A DNA stretch of 64,000 nt from Lysobacterales bacterium 66-474 (GTDB lineage Bacteria; Pseudomonadota; Gammaproteobacteria; Xanthomonadales; Rhodanobacteraceae). The translations under genes and the position numbers were made by a program. The DNA lies in the NCBI GenBank assembly GCA_001899805.1, contig MKWP01000001.1:129001-193000 (forward strand), in the 5' to 3' direction. Below the pieces are notes generated by a model. That model saw only the letters and a program-made list of their open reading frames with translations, searched no databases and was not told the origin of the DNA. Each line of letters starts with the position of its first letter. Positions within the stretch are counted from its first letter, which is position 1. This document shows, in pieces, positions 18,948 through 29,505 of the stretch.

Positions 18948-19750
18948 GGCCTGATCCCTCCCTTGCTGACCGGCGCCGCGGATGCGTGCGGTTCGGATGC
19001 GGCGGGCGCTCCAGCCGTCGCTGTTTGTACCGGCGGCGCGCTCGATGCAGCCGCGGGCACCGCGCCGGTGCCGGGCTGCGGCGCGGCTGCCGTGGGCGCC
19101 GTCGAGGGATTCGCGGCAGCGGCAGGTGCGGCAGGTGCGGCGGTGGATGCAACGGCGGGCGCGGCACTGCTCGATCCGGCCGCCGGGGTCGCACCCTTGT
19201 CGTCGGAGGTCGGCGTACCGAGCGTCACCACCAGCTCGAATTCATACGGCGTGTTCGAGTTCGAGTGGACATTCTCGGTCTTGACCAGTTGCGCGGGTCC
19301 CATCCACGGCGATGCCTCGATGCTGCGCATGTATTGCGCCACCGTGGCGTTGGACTGGGCGACGCCATCCAGGGTGAGCTTGTCGCCCTGCTCCTTCAGA
19401 CCGGTCAGGCGCGCTCCGGCGGGAATGGTCTGCACGATCTGGTCGAACAGGTGCACCATCTGCGAGCGGCTGGACTGCAGCTTCTCGACGATCCGCTTGC
19501 GCGCGAGCAGGTGATCCTTGACCTGCTGCAGGCTCTTGATCTCGGCGATCTTGGCGTCGAGTTGCTGGATCTGGGCCTTGAGGTATTCGTTGCGCTCGTT
19601 CTGGTTGCTGATGCGCAGGCTCATCCAGAACCCCCACAACAGCACCAGTCCGATCGCGGCGAGGGCCGCGATCACGAGATGGGTGAAAAATTCGCGCTTG
19701 CGGCGCTCGCGCCGTTCCGCGCGCCAAGGGAGGAGGTTGATCTTGGCCAT
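18944..19750 (-). CDS. pilN: Type IV pilus alignment subcomplex protein PilN, with long Ala/Pro-rich tail
   Basis: The product has 268 residues. The first residues AKINLLPWRAERRERRK include the conserved INLLPWR that binds PilM. A transmembrane helix (HLVIAALAAIGLVLLWGF), a coiled coil and the ferredoxin-like periplasmic domain follow, ending near residue 175 (YEFELVVTLG). The last 90 or so residues are low-complexity Ala/Pro/Ser and are not part of the usual PilN, which is about 180-200 residues. The ATG at 19750 shares its A with the stop codon of a 33-codon ORF arising from a duplication of the pilM/pilN junction. Confidence 0.95.
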   Translation of the reverse strand: MAKINLLPWRAERRERRKREFFTHLVIAALAAIGLVLLWGFWMSLRISNQNERNEYLKAQIQQLDAKIAEIKSLQQVKDHLLARKRIVEKLQSSRSQMVHLFDQIVQTIPAGARLTGLKEQGDKLTLDGVAQSNATVAQYMRSIEASPWMGPAQLVKTENVHSNSNTPYEFELVVTLGTPTSDDKGATPAAGSSSAAPAVASTAAPAAPAAAANPSTAPTAAAPQPGTGAVPAAASSAPPVQTATAGAPAASEPHASAAPVSKGGIRP

Positions 19751-19850
19751 CAGTCGAGGCTCCCCAAGGCCAGCGTGGCGGCGAGCGTCTGCGCGGAATC
19801 CGCTTCGCTCCGCGCCCCGTCGGAGGAGGTTGATCTTGGCAACGTGCCCA

Positions 19851-19851
<1 letters not shown>
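19750..19851 (-). CDS. 33-codon bridging ORF between pilM and pilN
   Basis: Its ATG overlaps the pilM TAA (TAATG) and its TGA overlaps the pilN ATG (TGATG), so all three frames are joined by one-base overlaps. The sequence is a degraded copy of the neighbouring junction. Its first third matches the start of pilN (19 identical bases, GCCAAGATCAACCTCCTCC), but in another frame because of an inserted hexamer. Its end, SAQTLAATLALGSLD, mirrors the PilM C-terminus (AQTLAQDAP...GLALRSFD) with an internal deletion. It has no independent function I can support, but it may keep translational coupling between pilM and pilN. Confidence 0.4.
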
Positions 19852-20988
<1,137 letters not shown>

Positions 20989-21412
20989 TAACCTTGCAAA
21001 GTGTGCACAAGCCCATGATGCAAAGAGACTTTCGTTGTCAAATGATCGCCGTTCTTCGCACTTTCGGTCGGACGTGCGTCACAAATCCGCAAGCTGGTTT
21101 TTTGTGTCGCGTCCGGCTCGCGAAATGCCTCGCCGCGACGACCGGCGCAACGATTTCCCGGACACACGATCCTTGCATGCGCCACACGTTGCGCGCCGCT
21201 CCGCCATCCGGCGTGCCGCGAAAAATACGCGCCGCCGCTGGCGCATGAACGACACGCCGATCGACGGAACCCCGGCGCGCAATGAACATCTATACTGCCG
21301 TGTCCGCAATCCGGCGCTGGCCGGCGTGCCCGCGATTCGCCCACGCTGAACCGTGGGGCCGATCGCACGCAACACGCGCGACGCACCACGCCGCATTCGA
21401 TCCGGAAATCGC
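20989..21412. other. Divergent pilM/mrcA intergenic region
   Basis: No gene is visible here. The 24 bases after the pilM promoter are AT-rich and the rest is GC-rich without a clear hairpin. A TATACT at 21291-21296 could be the -10 of mrcA, but no convincing -35 lies at the right distance. I see no other feature. Confidence 0.4.
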
Positions 21413-23935
21413 ATGAGAATCCTCAAACGACTGGCACTGATCGGGCTGATCGGTTTTTTGTGCCTGGTGGTGATCGGCCTGATCGCGGGCGGCGTCACCT
21501 ATTGGCTGATCGAACCGCGCGTGCCCTCGGTCGCCTCGTTGAAGGACGTGCAGATGCAGGTGCCGTTGCGCGTGCTCAGCGCCGACGGCAAGTTGATCGC
21601 CGAGTTCGGTGAAACCCGGCGCATCCCGGTGCAGATCGAGAACGTGCCGGCCACCTTGAAGAACGCGGTGCTCGCGGCCGAAGACGCGGATTTCTACCAC
21701 CATTCCGGCATCGACATCACCTCGACCCTGCGCGCGGCCATGGAGGTCGCGTTGCACCGCGGCGAAAAAGTGCAAGGCGGTTCCACCATCACCCAGCAGG
21801 TCGCGCGCAACTTCTTCCTGAGCCCGCAAAAAACCTACACGCGCAAGATCACCGAAATGCTCACCGCGTTCCGGATCGAACGCGAGCTCCCCAAGGACCA
21901 GATCCTGCAGCTGTACCTCAACAAGATGTTCCTGGGCCATCGTTCCTACGGCGTGGCCGCCGCAGCGCAGTACTACTACGGCAAGACGATCGACCAGTTG
22001 ACGCTGGCGCAGTGCGCGGCGATCGCGTCCTCGTTCCAGTCGCCGTCGGTGGTCAATCCGCTTGATCACACGCAACGCCTGATCGCACGCCGCAACTGGG
22101 TACTCGGGCAAATGCTCGCGCACCGTTTCATCGACAGGGCCGAATACGAGCAGGCCATCGCCGCACCCAACGACGCCGCGCCGCACGAACCCCCGGTACA
22201 GGTCGACGCGCCCTATCTCGCCGAAATGGTGCGCCAGCAAGCGCTGCAGAAACTCGGCAACCAGGCGCTGACCGACGGCTACGTGATCCACACGACCCTC
22301 GACAGCCGTCTGCAGGCGCTGGCCAACCATGCCCTGCGCAGCCGGCTCGAAGAGTACGACCATCGCCACGGTTACCGCGGCCCGGAAGCGCACGTGACGC
22401 TGCCGGAGGCCGCGGCGCCCGCGATGCTCGAACAGGCATTGTCGGGCTACAACGACGTCAGCGGCCTGCTGCCCGCGATCGTCACGTCCGCCGATGCCGA
22501 AGACGCGAAAGCCTACACGCAGGGCGGCGAGGTCGTCACGCTGACGGCCGCCGACATGAAGTGGGCGATGGGATTTGCGCGCAAGGCCAATACCGGCGGC
22601 AAGGGCGCGGCATCGATCCTCACGCCCGGCGACATCATCCGGGTGCGCGAAGTGCGCGATGCCGTGACGCCAATCGCGACCGCCAGGCACGACAAGCACG
22701 CGACCGCGGACACACGCCATTGGGAACTCGAACAAATCCCCGCCGCGCAAGCGGCGATGGTGTCGATTTCACCCGATGACGGTGCGGTCAAGGCGCTGGT
22801 CGGCGGCTTCAATTTCCAGTTGAGCAAGTTCAACCGCGCGGTACAGACGCAACGCCAGCCCGGCTCCAGTTTCAAGCCCTTCATCTATTCCGCAGCCTTC
22901 AGCCGCGGGTATACGCCCGCCTCGATCATCAACGACGCGCCGATCGCCCTGCCCGATCCGTCCAAGCCCGGCGGACTGTGGACCCCGCAGAACGACGACA
23001 ACAAGTTCCGCGGCCCGATGCGCTTGCGCGAGGCGCTGGCACAGTCGGTGAACCTGGTCGCGATCCGGCTGCTCGACGCGGTGGGCGTGCGCTACGTGCG
23101 CGACTACGCCACCCGTTTCGGATTTCCGCTGGATGCGATTCCCGCGAACCTGTCGATGGCGCTGGGCACCGCTTCGGTGTCGCCGATGGCGATGGCGCGT
23201 GCCTACGCGGTGTTCGCCAACGGCGGCTTCCTGGTCAATCCGTACTACATCGCCGAAATCGACGACCGCGACGGCAAGGCCGTGTACAAGGCCGACCCGC
23301 TGCAAGCTTGCCGCAACTGCGAGGCGCGCCTGCTCGACGAGGGCAAGACCACCGCGGCCCCGGCGCAGTCGAGCGCAGCCGCCGGCGATCCCGGCGCGCT
23401 CGCCGACACCGCGAACGCCGTTGATGCAGCCACCCAAGGTCCGCTGTTGGCGCCACGCGTGATCGACCCGCGCAACGATTACCTGATGACCTCGCTGATG
23501 CACAGCGTGATCTACAACGGAGGCACCGGCGCCGCCGCCGCGAAACAACTCGGGCGCAACGACCTCGCCGGCAAGACCGGTTCCACCAACGACCACCACG
23601 ACGGCTGGTTCTGTGGCTTCAACAGCGATCTCGTGACGACCGTGTGGGTCGGCTTCGACGATTACCGCTCGCTCGGCCGCGGCGAATTCGGCGCCAAGAC
23701 CGCGCTGCCGATCTGGATGGCGTTCACGGGACCTGCGCTCGAAGGAAAACCCGAAGCCACCTTGCCGATGCCGCCCGGCATCGTCACCGCGACCATCGAC
23801 GCCACCACCGGCCTGCCGGCACCGCCCGGCGACACCAATACCGTCACCGAGATGTTCAAGATCGAGGACCTCGACCGGCTGCGCGCGGAAGCGAAGGCCC
23901 AGCAGAACCAGGCGCCGGCCTACGATATTTTTTGA
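21413..23935 (+). CDS. mrcA: Penicillin-binding protein 1A (bifunctional peptidoglycan synthase)
   Basis: The 840-residue class A PBP has a short cytoplasmic tail and one transmembrane helix (LIGLIGFLCLVVIGLIAGGV). The GT51 glycosyltransferase domain holds the catalytic Glu in AAEDADFYHHSGID and the motif GGSTITQQVARN. An OB-like insertion and the transpeptidase domain follow, with the nucleophile Ser in PGSSFKPF, SVN in AQSVNLVAIR and KTGSTND. It polymerises and cross-links peptidoglycan in the periplasm. I chose ATG 21413; upstream in-frame sequence to 21353 has no conserved content. Confidence 0.97.
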   Translation: MRILKRLALIGLIGFLCLVVIGLIAGGVTYWLIEPRVPSVASLKDVQMQVPLRVLSADGKLIAEFGETRRIPVQIENVPATLKNAVLAAEDADFYHHSGIDITSTLRAAMEVALHRGEKVQGGSTITQQVARNFFLSPQKTYTRKITEMLTAFRIERELPKDQILQLYLNKMFLGHRSYGVAAAAQYYYGKTIDQLTLAQCAAIASSFQSPSVVNPLDHTQRLIARRNWVLGQMLAHRFIDRAEYEQAIAAPNDAAPHEPPVQVDAPYLAEMVRQQALQKLGNQALTDGYVIHTTLDSRLQALANHALRSRLEEYDHRHGYRGPEAHVTLPEAAAPAMLEQALSGYNDVSGLLPAIVTSADAEDAKAYTQGGEVVTLTAADMKWAMGFARKANTGGKGAASILTPGDIIRVREVRDAVTPIATARHDKHATADTRHWELEQIPAAQAAMVSISPDDGAVKALVGGFNFQLSKFNRAVQTQRQPGSSFKPFIYSAAFSRGYTPASIINDAPIALPDPSKPGGLWTPQNDDNKFRGPMRLREALAQSVNLVAIRLLDAVGVRYVRDYATRFGFPLDAIPANLSMALGTASVSPMAMARAYAVFANGGFLVNPYYIAEIDDRDGKAVYKADPLQACRNCEARLLDEGKTTAAPAQSSAAAGDPGALADTANAVDAATQGPLLAPRVIDPRNDYLMTSLMHSVIYNGGTGAAAAKQLGRNDLAGKTGSTNDHHDGWFCGFNSDLVTTVWVGFDDYRSLGRGEFGAKTALPIWMAFTGPALEGKPEATLPMPPGIVTATIDATTGLPAPPGDTNTVTEMFKIEDLDRLRAEAKAQQNQAPAYDIF

Positions 23936-24025
23936 GAATGAGTATGCCCGGACACCGTTGCTAGGCTCGCGCGTCCAGCACTCGCCAGGCAACCCTGCCC
24001 TGGCTCCCTCCCTCGGGCGTTCAGT

Positions 24026-24065
24026 CACGTGCGAGTTGCCATTCAAGGCAACTCGCAATCACGTG
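24026..24065. terminator. Stem-loop downstream of mrcA
   Basis: GCGAGTTGCC and GGCAACTCGC form a 10-bp perfect stem with a 6-base ATTCAA loop (24031-24056). CACGT and ACGTG flank it and could extend the stem with a bulge. It lies about 90 bp after the mrcA stop. No T-run follows directly, so it may be a repeat or a 3'-end-protecting hairpin instead of an intrinsic terminator. Confidence 0.4.
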
Positions 24066-24134
24066 GCCTCACCCTTTGCTTTTTGTGCGCGTTTCTTGCG
24101 ACACTCGGCCCAACGCGGCTACGGGGTGATTTCC

Positions 24135-24779
24135 ATGCACAAGACCGCCGGGTACCATCGCATCCACGCCGAGGGCCGCAGCCACCAGTTGCGCCGTCGC
24201 GTCGCGCTGGAAGCCGCACGCCTGATCAGCGAACACGGCATGCGCGACTACCAGGCGGCCAAACGCAAGGCAGCGCAACACGTCGGCGTCAGCGACGAAG
24301 GCTACCTGCCGCGCAACCGCGAGATCGAAGAGGCCCTGCGCGAACACCAGCGCCTCTTTCGCGCCGACGAACAACCGCGCGCGTTGCGCGCGCGGCGCGA
24401 AGCCGCGCGCGACGCGATGCGTTTCCTGGAACGCTTCGAACCGCGCCTGGTCGGCGCGGTGCTGGACGGCACCGCCGACACCCACTCGGCGGTGGACCTG
24501 CACGCGTTCGACGACTCCCCGGAAGCGGTCACAGGCTTCCTGCGTGACCACGGCATCGCCTTCGAAACGCATGCGCGCACGCTGAGGCTCGACCGCCAAC
24601 GCAGCGCCGAATTCCCCGTGCTGCGTTTCGACGCCGACGGCGTGGCGGTGGACGTGACCATCTTCCCGCGCGACGCACTCAGGCAGGCGCCGCTCGACCG
24701 CGTCGACGAACGGCCGTTGCAACGGGCATCGCTTGCAGCCGTGGACGCCATGCTGGCATCGATGCGCGATCGCCCGTGA
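24135..24779 (+). CDS. Conserved protein of unknown function, nucleotidyltransferase-like
   Basis: The product has 214 residues. The N-terminal helical part (IHAEGRSHQLRRRVALEAARLI, then AAKRKAAQHVG) resembles a family widespread in beta- and gammaproteobacteria, sometimes mislabelled as a UDP-N-acetylmuramate ligase. A middle segment, LERFEPRLVGAVLDGTAD followed by a DLHAFDD strand, looks like a nucleotidyltransferase fold (Gx...D.H.F.DD). No experimentally known role comes to mind. The start ATG at 24135 is chosen where conserved residues begin; upstream frame to 23958 is translated from the intergenic hairpin region. Confidence 0.8.
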   Translation: MHKTAGYHRIHAEGRSHQLRRRVALEAARLISEHGMRDYQAAKRKAAQHVGVSDEGYLPRNREIEEALREHQRLFRADEQPRALRARREAARDAMRFLERFEPRLVGAVLDGTADTHSAVDLHAFDDSPEAVTGFLRDHGIAFETHARTLRLDRQRSAEFPVLRFDADGVAVDVTIFPRDALRQAPLDRVDERPLQRASLAAVDAMLASMRDRP

Positions 24780-24840
24780 TTACATTTCGTCCGACGAGCG
24801 GCGCGCCCAAACCCTCGCAGACCATGAACACCGGGACGAA

Positions 24841-24887
24841 CTTGAGCGCCACCATCCATGGCCAAGAGCTCCGTGGCCCGACTTTCC
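24841..24887. repeat. Dispersed 47-bp CCATGG repeat, copy A
   Basis: The core CACCATCCATGGCCAAGAG followed by CTCCGTGGCC is 45 of 47 identical to the complement of 29380-29426, and more distantly related to 44118-44160. It lies between the convergent 3' ends of the 24135 gene and gltA. The source of this repeat family is unknown. Confidence 0.8.
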
Positions 24888-24914
24888 GCGAAGGCGGTTC
24901 CTTGCTGGGCTTGT

Positions 24915-26201
24915 TCAGCGCTTGCCCAACACCACGTAATCCCGCGGCGTGGCGCCGACGTAGAGCTGGCGCGGCCGGTAGATGCGGCCACCGGGCATTT
25001 CGTGCTGCTCGATCCAGTGCGCGATCCAGCCGGCGGTGCGGGCGATCGCGAACATCACCGTGAACATCTCGGTCGGGATCTTCAACGCCTTGTAGATGAT
25101 GCCCGAGTAGAAATCCACGTTCGGGTACAGCTTGCGCTCGACGAAGTAGTCGTCCTTGAGCGCCGCCTCCTCCAGCTTCAGCGCGACTTCCAGCAGCGGG
25201 TCGTTCACGCCCAGCGCGTCCAGCACCTTGTGGGTCATCTCGCGGATGATCTTGGCGCGCGGGTCGAAGTTCTTGTACACGCGGTGGCCGAAGCCCATCA
25301 GGCGGAAACCGGAATCCTTGTCCTTGGCGCGCGCGACGGCCCCTTCGACGTGCTTGGCATCGCCGATTTCGGCCAGCATCTTCAACACCGCTTCGTTGGC
25401 GCCGCCGTGCGCCGGCCCCCACAGCGCGGCGATCCCGGCCGCGACCGAGGCGTACGGATTGGCGCCGGTGGAACCCACCAGCCGCACCGTCGAGGTGCTG
25501 GCGTTCTGCTCGTGGTCGGCGTGCAGGATGAACAGAAGATCCAGCGCCTTGGCCACCACCGGGTTCAATTCCAGCGGCTCGCTCGGCACCTCGAACATCA
25601 TGTGCAGGAAGCGCGTGACGTATTCGAGGTTGTTGCGCGGATAGCGGATCGGCCAGCCGATCGAGTAACGATACGCGGCCGCCGCGATGGTCGGCATCTT
25701 GGCGATCAGCCGGATCGCCGCGAGCTTGCGCTGGGCCGGATCCTCGTTGTCGGTGGTGTCGTGGTAGAACGCCGACAACGAAGCGATCGCCGCACACAGC
25801 ATCGCCATCGGGTGCGCGTCGTAATGGAATCCGTGCAGGAAGTTCTTCACCGACTCGTGCATCATCGTGTGATGCGTCACGTCGTGCTCGAACTTCGTCA
25901 TCTCGGCGTCGCTCGGCAGCTCGCCTTCCAGCAACAGGTACGCCACCTCGAGGAAGTTCGACTGCTCGGCCAGCTGCTCGATCGGGTAGCCGCGATACAT
26001 CAGCACGCCCTTCTCGCCGTCGATGTAGGTGATCGCGCTCTTGCACGCGGCGGTGGCGCCGAAACCGGCGTCGAAGGTGAAGTGGCCGGTGTCGTGGTAC
26101 AGGCCACCGATGTCGATGCAACCCGGTCCATGCGTGCCCTCCACCAGCGGCAGGGACACGGATTGATCGGCGATGGTCAGGGTGGCGTTCTTGTTGGGCA
26201 C
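24915..26201 (-). CDS. gltA: Citrate synthase
   Basis: The 428-residue type II citrate synthase condenses acetyl-CoA and oxaloacetate to enter the TCA cycle. Family motifs are [14 protein letters not shown], the substrate-binding His in [22 protein letters not shown] and [13 protein letters not shown] with catalytic His and Asp downstream. The start is a GTG at 26201 (protein begins [12 protein letters not shown]), chosen because GAGGAG lies 8 nt upstream. A further GTG at 26216 contains that Shine-Dalgarno and is unlikely to be used. It is a single-gene unit. Confidence 0.96.
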   Translation of the reverse strand: MPNKNATLTIADQSVSLPLVEGTHGPGCIDIGGLYHDTGHFTFDAGFGATAACKSAITYIDGEKGVLMYRGYPIEQLAEQSNFLEVAYLLLEGELPSDAEMTKFEHDVTHHTMMHESVKNFLHGFHYDAHPMAMLCAAIASLSAFYHDTTDNEDPAQRKLAAIRLIAKMPTIAAAAYRYSIGWPIRYPRNNLEYVTRFLHMMFEVPSEPLELNPVVAKALDLLFILHADHEQNASTSTVRLVGSTGANPYASVAAGIAALWGPAHGGANEAVLKMLAEIGDAKHVEGAVARAKDKDSGFRLMGFGHRVYKNFDPRAKIIREMTHKVLDALGVNDPLLEVALKLEEAALKDDYFVERKLYPNVDFYSGIIYKALKIPTEMFTVMFAIARTAGWIAHWIEQHEMPGGRIYRPRQLYVGATPRDYVVLGKR

Positions 26202-26260
26202 GGAAAGACTCCTCACGATGCGTCGCGACCATGCGTGTGGCCGCGGAATAAATCCTTTCG

Positions 26261-26269
26261 ATTATCGCA
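26261..26269 (-). promoter_or_regulatory. Putative extended -10 promoter of gltA
   Basis: On the minus strand, TGCGATAAT forms an extended -10 element (TGn plus GATAAT, 5 of 6 to consensus) about 60 nt upstream of the gltA start. No good -35 is visible at 17 bp. Confidence 0.4.
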
Positions 26270-26339
26270 CGGTACGGACACGTACGCAGGTGCGGACGCT
26301 GCCTGTCCGCGCTGCTGCAGCGACGTCAGCGCCAATGAA

Positions 26340-26369
26340 AACGCCTTCCGCGCAAGCGCGGAAGGCGTT
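26340..26369 (-). terminator. Intrinsic terminator of rpmE2
   Basis: AACGCCTTCCGCGC and GCGCGGAAGGCGTT form a 14-bp perfect inverted repeat. On the minus strand it is followed by TTTTCA, and it lies 80 bp after the rpmE2 stop. Confidence 0.8.
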
Positions 26370-26448
26370 GGAAAATCTCCAGCGACGCGGAACTGGATCC
26401 CGGCTCAACGTACATCCCTGTACCGGCCGGGATGAAGGCTTCCTGCCT

Positions 26449-26700
26449 TCACTTCTTGCCGGCAGCGTAACGCCGCTTGAACTTGTCGATGCGGCCACCC
26501 GCGTCCATCACCTTCTGCTTGCCGGTGTAGAACGGGTGCGAGGCCGAGGAAATGTCGACCTTGATCACGGGGTATTCGTTGCCGTCTTCCCATTTGATGG
26601 TTTCATCGCTGCTCATCGTCGAGCGCGTCAGGAACGCGAAGTCGGACGCGGCGTCCTGGAAGACCACCGGGTGGTAGGCGGGATGGATGTCGGCTTTCAT
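26449..26700 (-). CDS. rpmE2: 50S ribosomal protein L31 type B
   Basis: The 83-residue protein starts [16 protein letters not shown] and contains [23 protein letters not shown], as in L31. It lacks the CxxC zinc-binding pairs, so it is the zinc-independent type B paralogue. Type B forms are often Zur-controlled and replace the zinc form under zinc shortage. Whether another rpmE exists is not visible here. A promoter-like pair lies upstream and a strong terminator downstream. Confidence 0.95.
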   Translation of the reverse strand: MKADIHPAYHPVVFQDAASDFAFLTRSTMSSDETIKWEDGNEYPVIKVDISSASHPFYTGKQKVMDAGGRIDKFKRRYAAGKK

Positions 26701-26741
26701 GGGGTTCCGTCTGCGGTCGCAGGCTTGAAGGCAAGTGCGGA

Positions 26742-26771
26742 ATTGTAACGTGGCCAGGGCTTTGCGGGCAA
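26742..26771 (-). promoter_or_regulatory. Putative promoter of rpmE2
   Basis: On the minus strand, TTGCCC at 26766-26771 and TACAAT at 26742-26747 are separated by 18 bp. The -10 is 5 of 6 to consensus. No Zur-box-like AT-rich dyad was evident around it. Confidence 0.5.
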
Positions 26772-26778
26772 GCCCGCC

Positions 26779-28884
26779 TCAGGCGTCGGCAAACCGCGCC
26801 GCACCGCCGACCCAGCGTTCGGTCAGGCGCCGCGCCAATACGGGATGAGATCGAAGCATTGCCGCCCCTACACGCTGCACGGCCGGCAGCAACGGCGCGT
26901 CACGCACGACGTCGGCAACCCGGAAGCCCATCTCGCCGGTCTGGCGGGTACCCAGCAATTCGCCGGGGCCGCGCAGGCGCAGGTCGGTTTCCGCGATCAC
27001 GAAACCGTCGCTGGTCTCGCGCAGGGTCTCCAATCGTTGTTTCGCCAGTCCCGACAACGGTGGTTGGTACAACAAGACGCAACTGGACGCGACCGCGCCG
27101 CGCCCGACCCGGCCGCGCAACTGGTGCAACTGGGCAAGGCCCAGCCGTTCGGCGTTCTCGATCACCATCAGGCTGGCGTTGGGCACGTCCACGCCGACTT
27201 CGATCACCGTGGTCGCGACCAGCAAGCCGATGTCGCCGGCCTTGAACGCATCCATCGCTGCCTGTTTGTCTTTCGGCTTCATGCGCCCGTGCACCAATCC
27301 GACCGCACACCCGGGCAGCGCCTTGCACAACTGCGCGTGCGCGACTTCGGCCGCTTGTGCCTGGAGCTGTTCGCTGTCTTCGATCAACGTGCACACCCAG
27401 TACACCTGCCGCCCTTCCGCGCAGGCGGCGCGGATGCGTTCGATCACTTCCTCGCGGCGGGTGTTGGCGATGGCGACGGTGCGTACCGGCGTGCGTCCCG
27501 GCGGCAACTCATCCAGTGTGGAGACGTCGAGGTCGGCATACGCGCTCATCGCCAATGTGCGCGGGATCGGCGTCGCGGTCAGCACCAGTTGGTGCGGCGC
27601 CTCGCCATTGCCTGAGCCCTTGTCACGCAAGGCGATGCGCTGCTGCACGCCGAAACGATGTTGTTCATCGACGATCGCCAGGCCCAGCCGCGAGAACTCG
27701 ACGCCTTCCTGCATCAATGCATGGGTACCGACGGCAACCGGCGCGCCTGCCGACAACTGCGCCAACGCCCTGGCACGCGCGCGGCCGGTCACCTTGCCGG
27801 CCAGCCACACCACCCCGATGCCGAGCGGTTCCAGCCATTCCCTGAAACTGCGCAGGTGTTGTTCCGCCAGAAGTTCGGTCGGCGCCATCAACGCGGCCTG
27901 CCAGCCGTTCGCGATGGCATGCAGCGCAGCCAGCGCGGCCACCACGGTCTTGCCCGAACCGACATCGCCTTGCACCAGGCGCAGCATCGGCACGGGCTGG
28001 CCGAGGTCGCGTCCGATCTCTTCGGCAACCCGTCGTTGCGCACGCGTCAAGGCAAACGGCAATCCGTCGAGGAAGCGTTTTTCCAGGCCGGGATTCTTCG
28101 GCAAGGCCGGCGCCCGGTGCTTGCGCACCTGCGCGCGCAAACGCTTCAAGCCTAGGTGATGGGCCAGCAATTCCTCGAACGCGAGCCGCTGCTGCGCGGG
28201 ATGCCGGCCGGCCAGCAATGCCGCAACGTCGGCATCGGGGGACGGGCGATGCACGCCGAGCAGCGCGTCGCGCAACGGCATCAGACCCAATGGTTCGAGC
28301 AGGTCCGGCGGAATCAATTCCAGCGCGGCCTCATCGGGCAGGCGCACCAGCGCCTTCTCGATCACGCCACGCAGGCGTTGCTGGCCGAGGCCCTCGGTGA
28401 CCGGATATACCGGCGTCAAGGTTTCCTCGACCGCGACTTCGCCGTGCAGCACCCGATACTGCGGATGCACCATCTCGAGGCCATGCTGGCCGTGGCGGAT
28501 CGCGCCGAAACAACGCACGCGCGTGCCGGGTTTCAGTTGCTCGGCCTGCTGGCGGCGGAAATGGAAAAACCGCAGCAGCAGCGTTTCGCGCGACGCGTCG
28601 CCGATCGCGACCTTGAGTTGCGGGCGATAGCGGAAGCCCGTCTCGACCGCTTCGACCACGCCTTCCACCTGCGCGGATTCGCCGGCCACCAGATCGCGAA
28701 CCGACGTGATGCGGGTGCGGTCCTCGTAGCGCAACGGCAGGTGGAACCACAGATCCTGCACGCGCTCGATGCCGAGCTTGCGCAGGGTTTCCGCGAAGGC
28801 CGGGCCGACGCCCGGCAACGACGCCACCGGCGCGAGGCCGTGATCGGTCGATGCTTCGCTGGGCGTACCGACGGGTCGAGTCAC
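26779..28884 (-). CDS. recG: ATP-dependent DNA helicase RecG
   Basis: The 701-residue branch-migration helicase reverses stalled forks and processes recombination intermediates. It has the N-terminal wedge/OB domain (SLPGVGPAFAETLRKLGI, FHLPLRYEDRT), Walker A GDVGSGKTV, motif II DEQHRFGVQQR, motif III TATPIPRTLAM and the motif VI region QLRGRVGRG. Length matches the family (E. coli 693). It begins 43 bp after the ridA stop, so ridA-recG may be cotranscribed. Confidence 0.97.
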   Translation of the reverse strand: MTRPVGTPSEASTDHGLAPVASLPGVGPAFAETLRKLGIERVQDLWFHLPLRYEDRTRITSVRDLVAGESAQVEGVVEAVETGFRYRPQLKVAIGDASRETLLLRFFHFRRQQAEQLKPGTRVRCFGAIRHGQHGLEMVHPQYRVLHGEVAVEETLTPVYPVTEGLGQQRLRGVIEKALVRLPDEAALELIPPDLLEPLGLMPLRDALLGVHRPSPDADVAALLAGRHPAQQRLAFEELLAHHLGLKRLRAQVRKHRAPALPKNPGLEKRFLDGLPFALTRAQRRVAEEIGRDLGQPVPMLRLVQGDVGSGKTVVAALAALHAIANGWQAALMAPTELLAEQHLRSFREWLEPLGIGVVWLAGKVTGRARARALAQLSAGAPVAVGTHALMQEGVEFSRLGLAIVDEQHRFGVQQRIALRDKGSGNGEAPHQLVLTATPIPRTLAMSAYADLDVSTLDELPPGRTPVRTVAIANTRREEVIERIRAACAEGRQVYWVCTLIEDSEQLQAQAAEVAHAQLCKALPGCAVGLVHGRMKPKDKQAAMDAFKAGDIGLLVATTVIEVGVDVPNASLMVIENAERLGLAQLHQLRGRVGRGAVASSCVLLYQPPLSGLAKQRLETLRETSDGFVIAETDLRLRGPGELLGTRQTGEMGFRVADVVRDAPLLPAVQRVGAAMLRSHPVLARRLTERWVGGAARFADA

Positions 28885-28927
28885 CCGTACAAGGTTAGCC
28901 GAAGGCGCGCGCTCGGCGGGCGAGCCG

Positions 28928-29314
28928 TCAGCCGGACATCACCGCGATCAGGTCGATCTCGACCGCCGCGCCGCGCGGCAATGCGGCCACGCCGATGGTC
29001 GAGCGCGCGGGATAGGGTTCGTGGAAATAGCGTTTCATCACTTCGTTGACGACGGCGAAGTTGCCGAGATCGGTCATGTAGATCGCCACGCGCACCACAT
29101 CGTCGAACGACGCGCCGGCCGCGGCGAGCACGGCCTTCAGGTTTTCGAATACGCGCGCGGCTTGCGCCTCGATGCCGCCGGGCACCATCTCGCCGGTCGC
29201 GGGATCGAGCGGCGTCTGGCCGGACAGATACAGCGTGTTGCCGCTGCGGACCGCCTGCGAGTACGGGCCGATGGCCTTGGGTGCGGCATCGGAATGGATG
29301 GGTTGGCGTGGCAT
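28928..29314 (-). CDS. ridA: RidA family enamine/imine deaminase
   Basis: The 128-residue trimeric enzyme has signature motifs [18 protein letters not shown] and [22 protein letters not shown] with the catalytic Arg in PARSTIGVA. It hydrolyses reactive enamines and imines released by PLP enzymes such as threonine dehydratase. It lies between spoT and recG on the same strand, an order also seen in other gammaproteobacteria. A dispersed repeat sits in the gap to spoT. Confidence 0.95.
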   Translation of the reverse strand: MPRQPIHSDAAPKAIGPYSQAVRSGNTLYLSGQTPLDPATGEMVPGGIEAQAARVFENLKAVLAAAGASFDDVVRVAIYMTDLGNFAVVNEVMKRYFHEPYPARSTIGVAALPRGAAVEIDLIAVMSG

Positions 29315-29379
29315 GACGCTCTCGCATCGCGATCAAGGAAGGACTGCAGAATAACAGCTCTGCTCGAAGCGGCTGTTGT

Positions 29380-29426
29380 GGAAAGTCAGGCCACGGAGCT
29401 CTTGGCCATGGATGGTGGCTCTCAAG
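29380..29426. repeat. Dispersed 47-bp CCATGG repeat, copy B
   Basis: The complement of this segment is 45 of 47 identical to copy A at 24841-24887. It fills the middle of the 190-bp spoT/ridA gap. The similarity weakens beyond the core. Confidence 0.8.
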
Positions 29427-29505
29427 GCCGTTCTGGTCTCCACGGAGCCTGGAGACGTCTCGTTGAACGAAAAATTCGCGACGCAGCGATCAGGGACGAT
29501 CGCAA

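Noticed and set aside
26205-26216. GTG at 26216 as the gltA start
   Set aside because: It overlaps the GAGGAG that best serves the GTG at 26201, and the added residues are not conserved.
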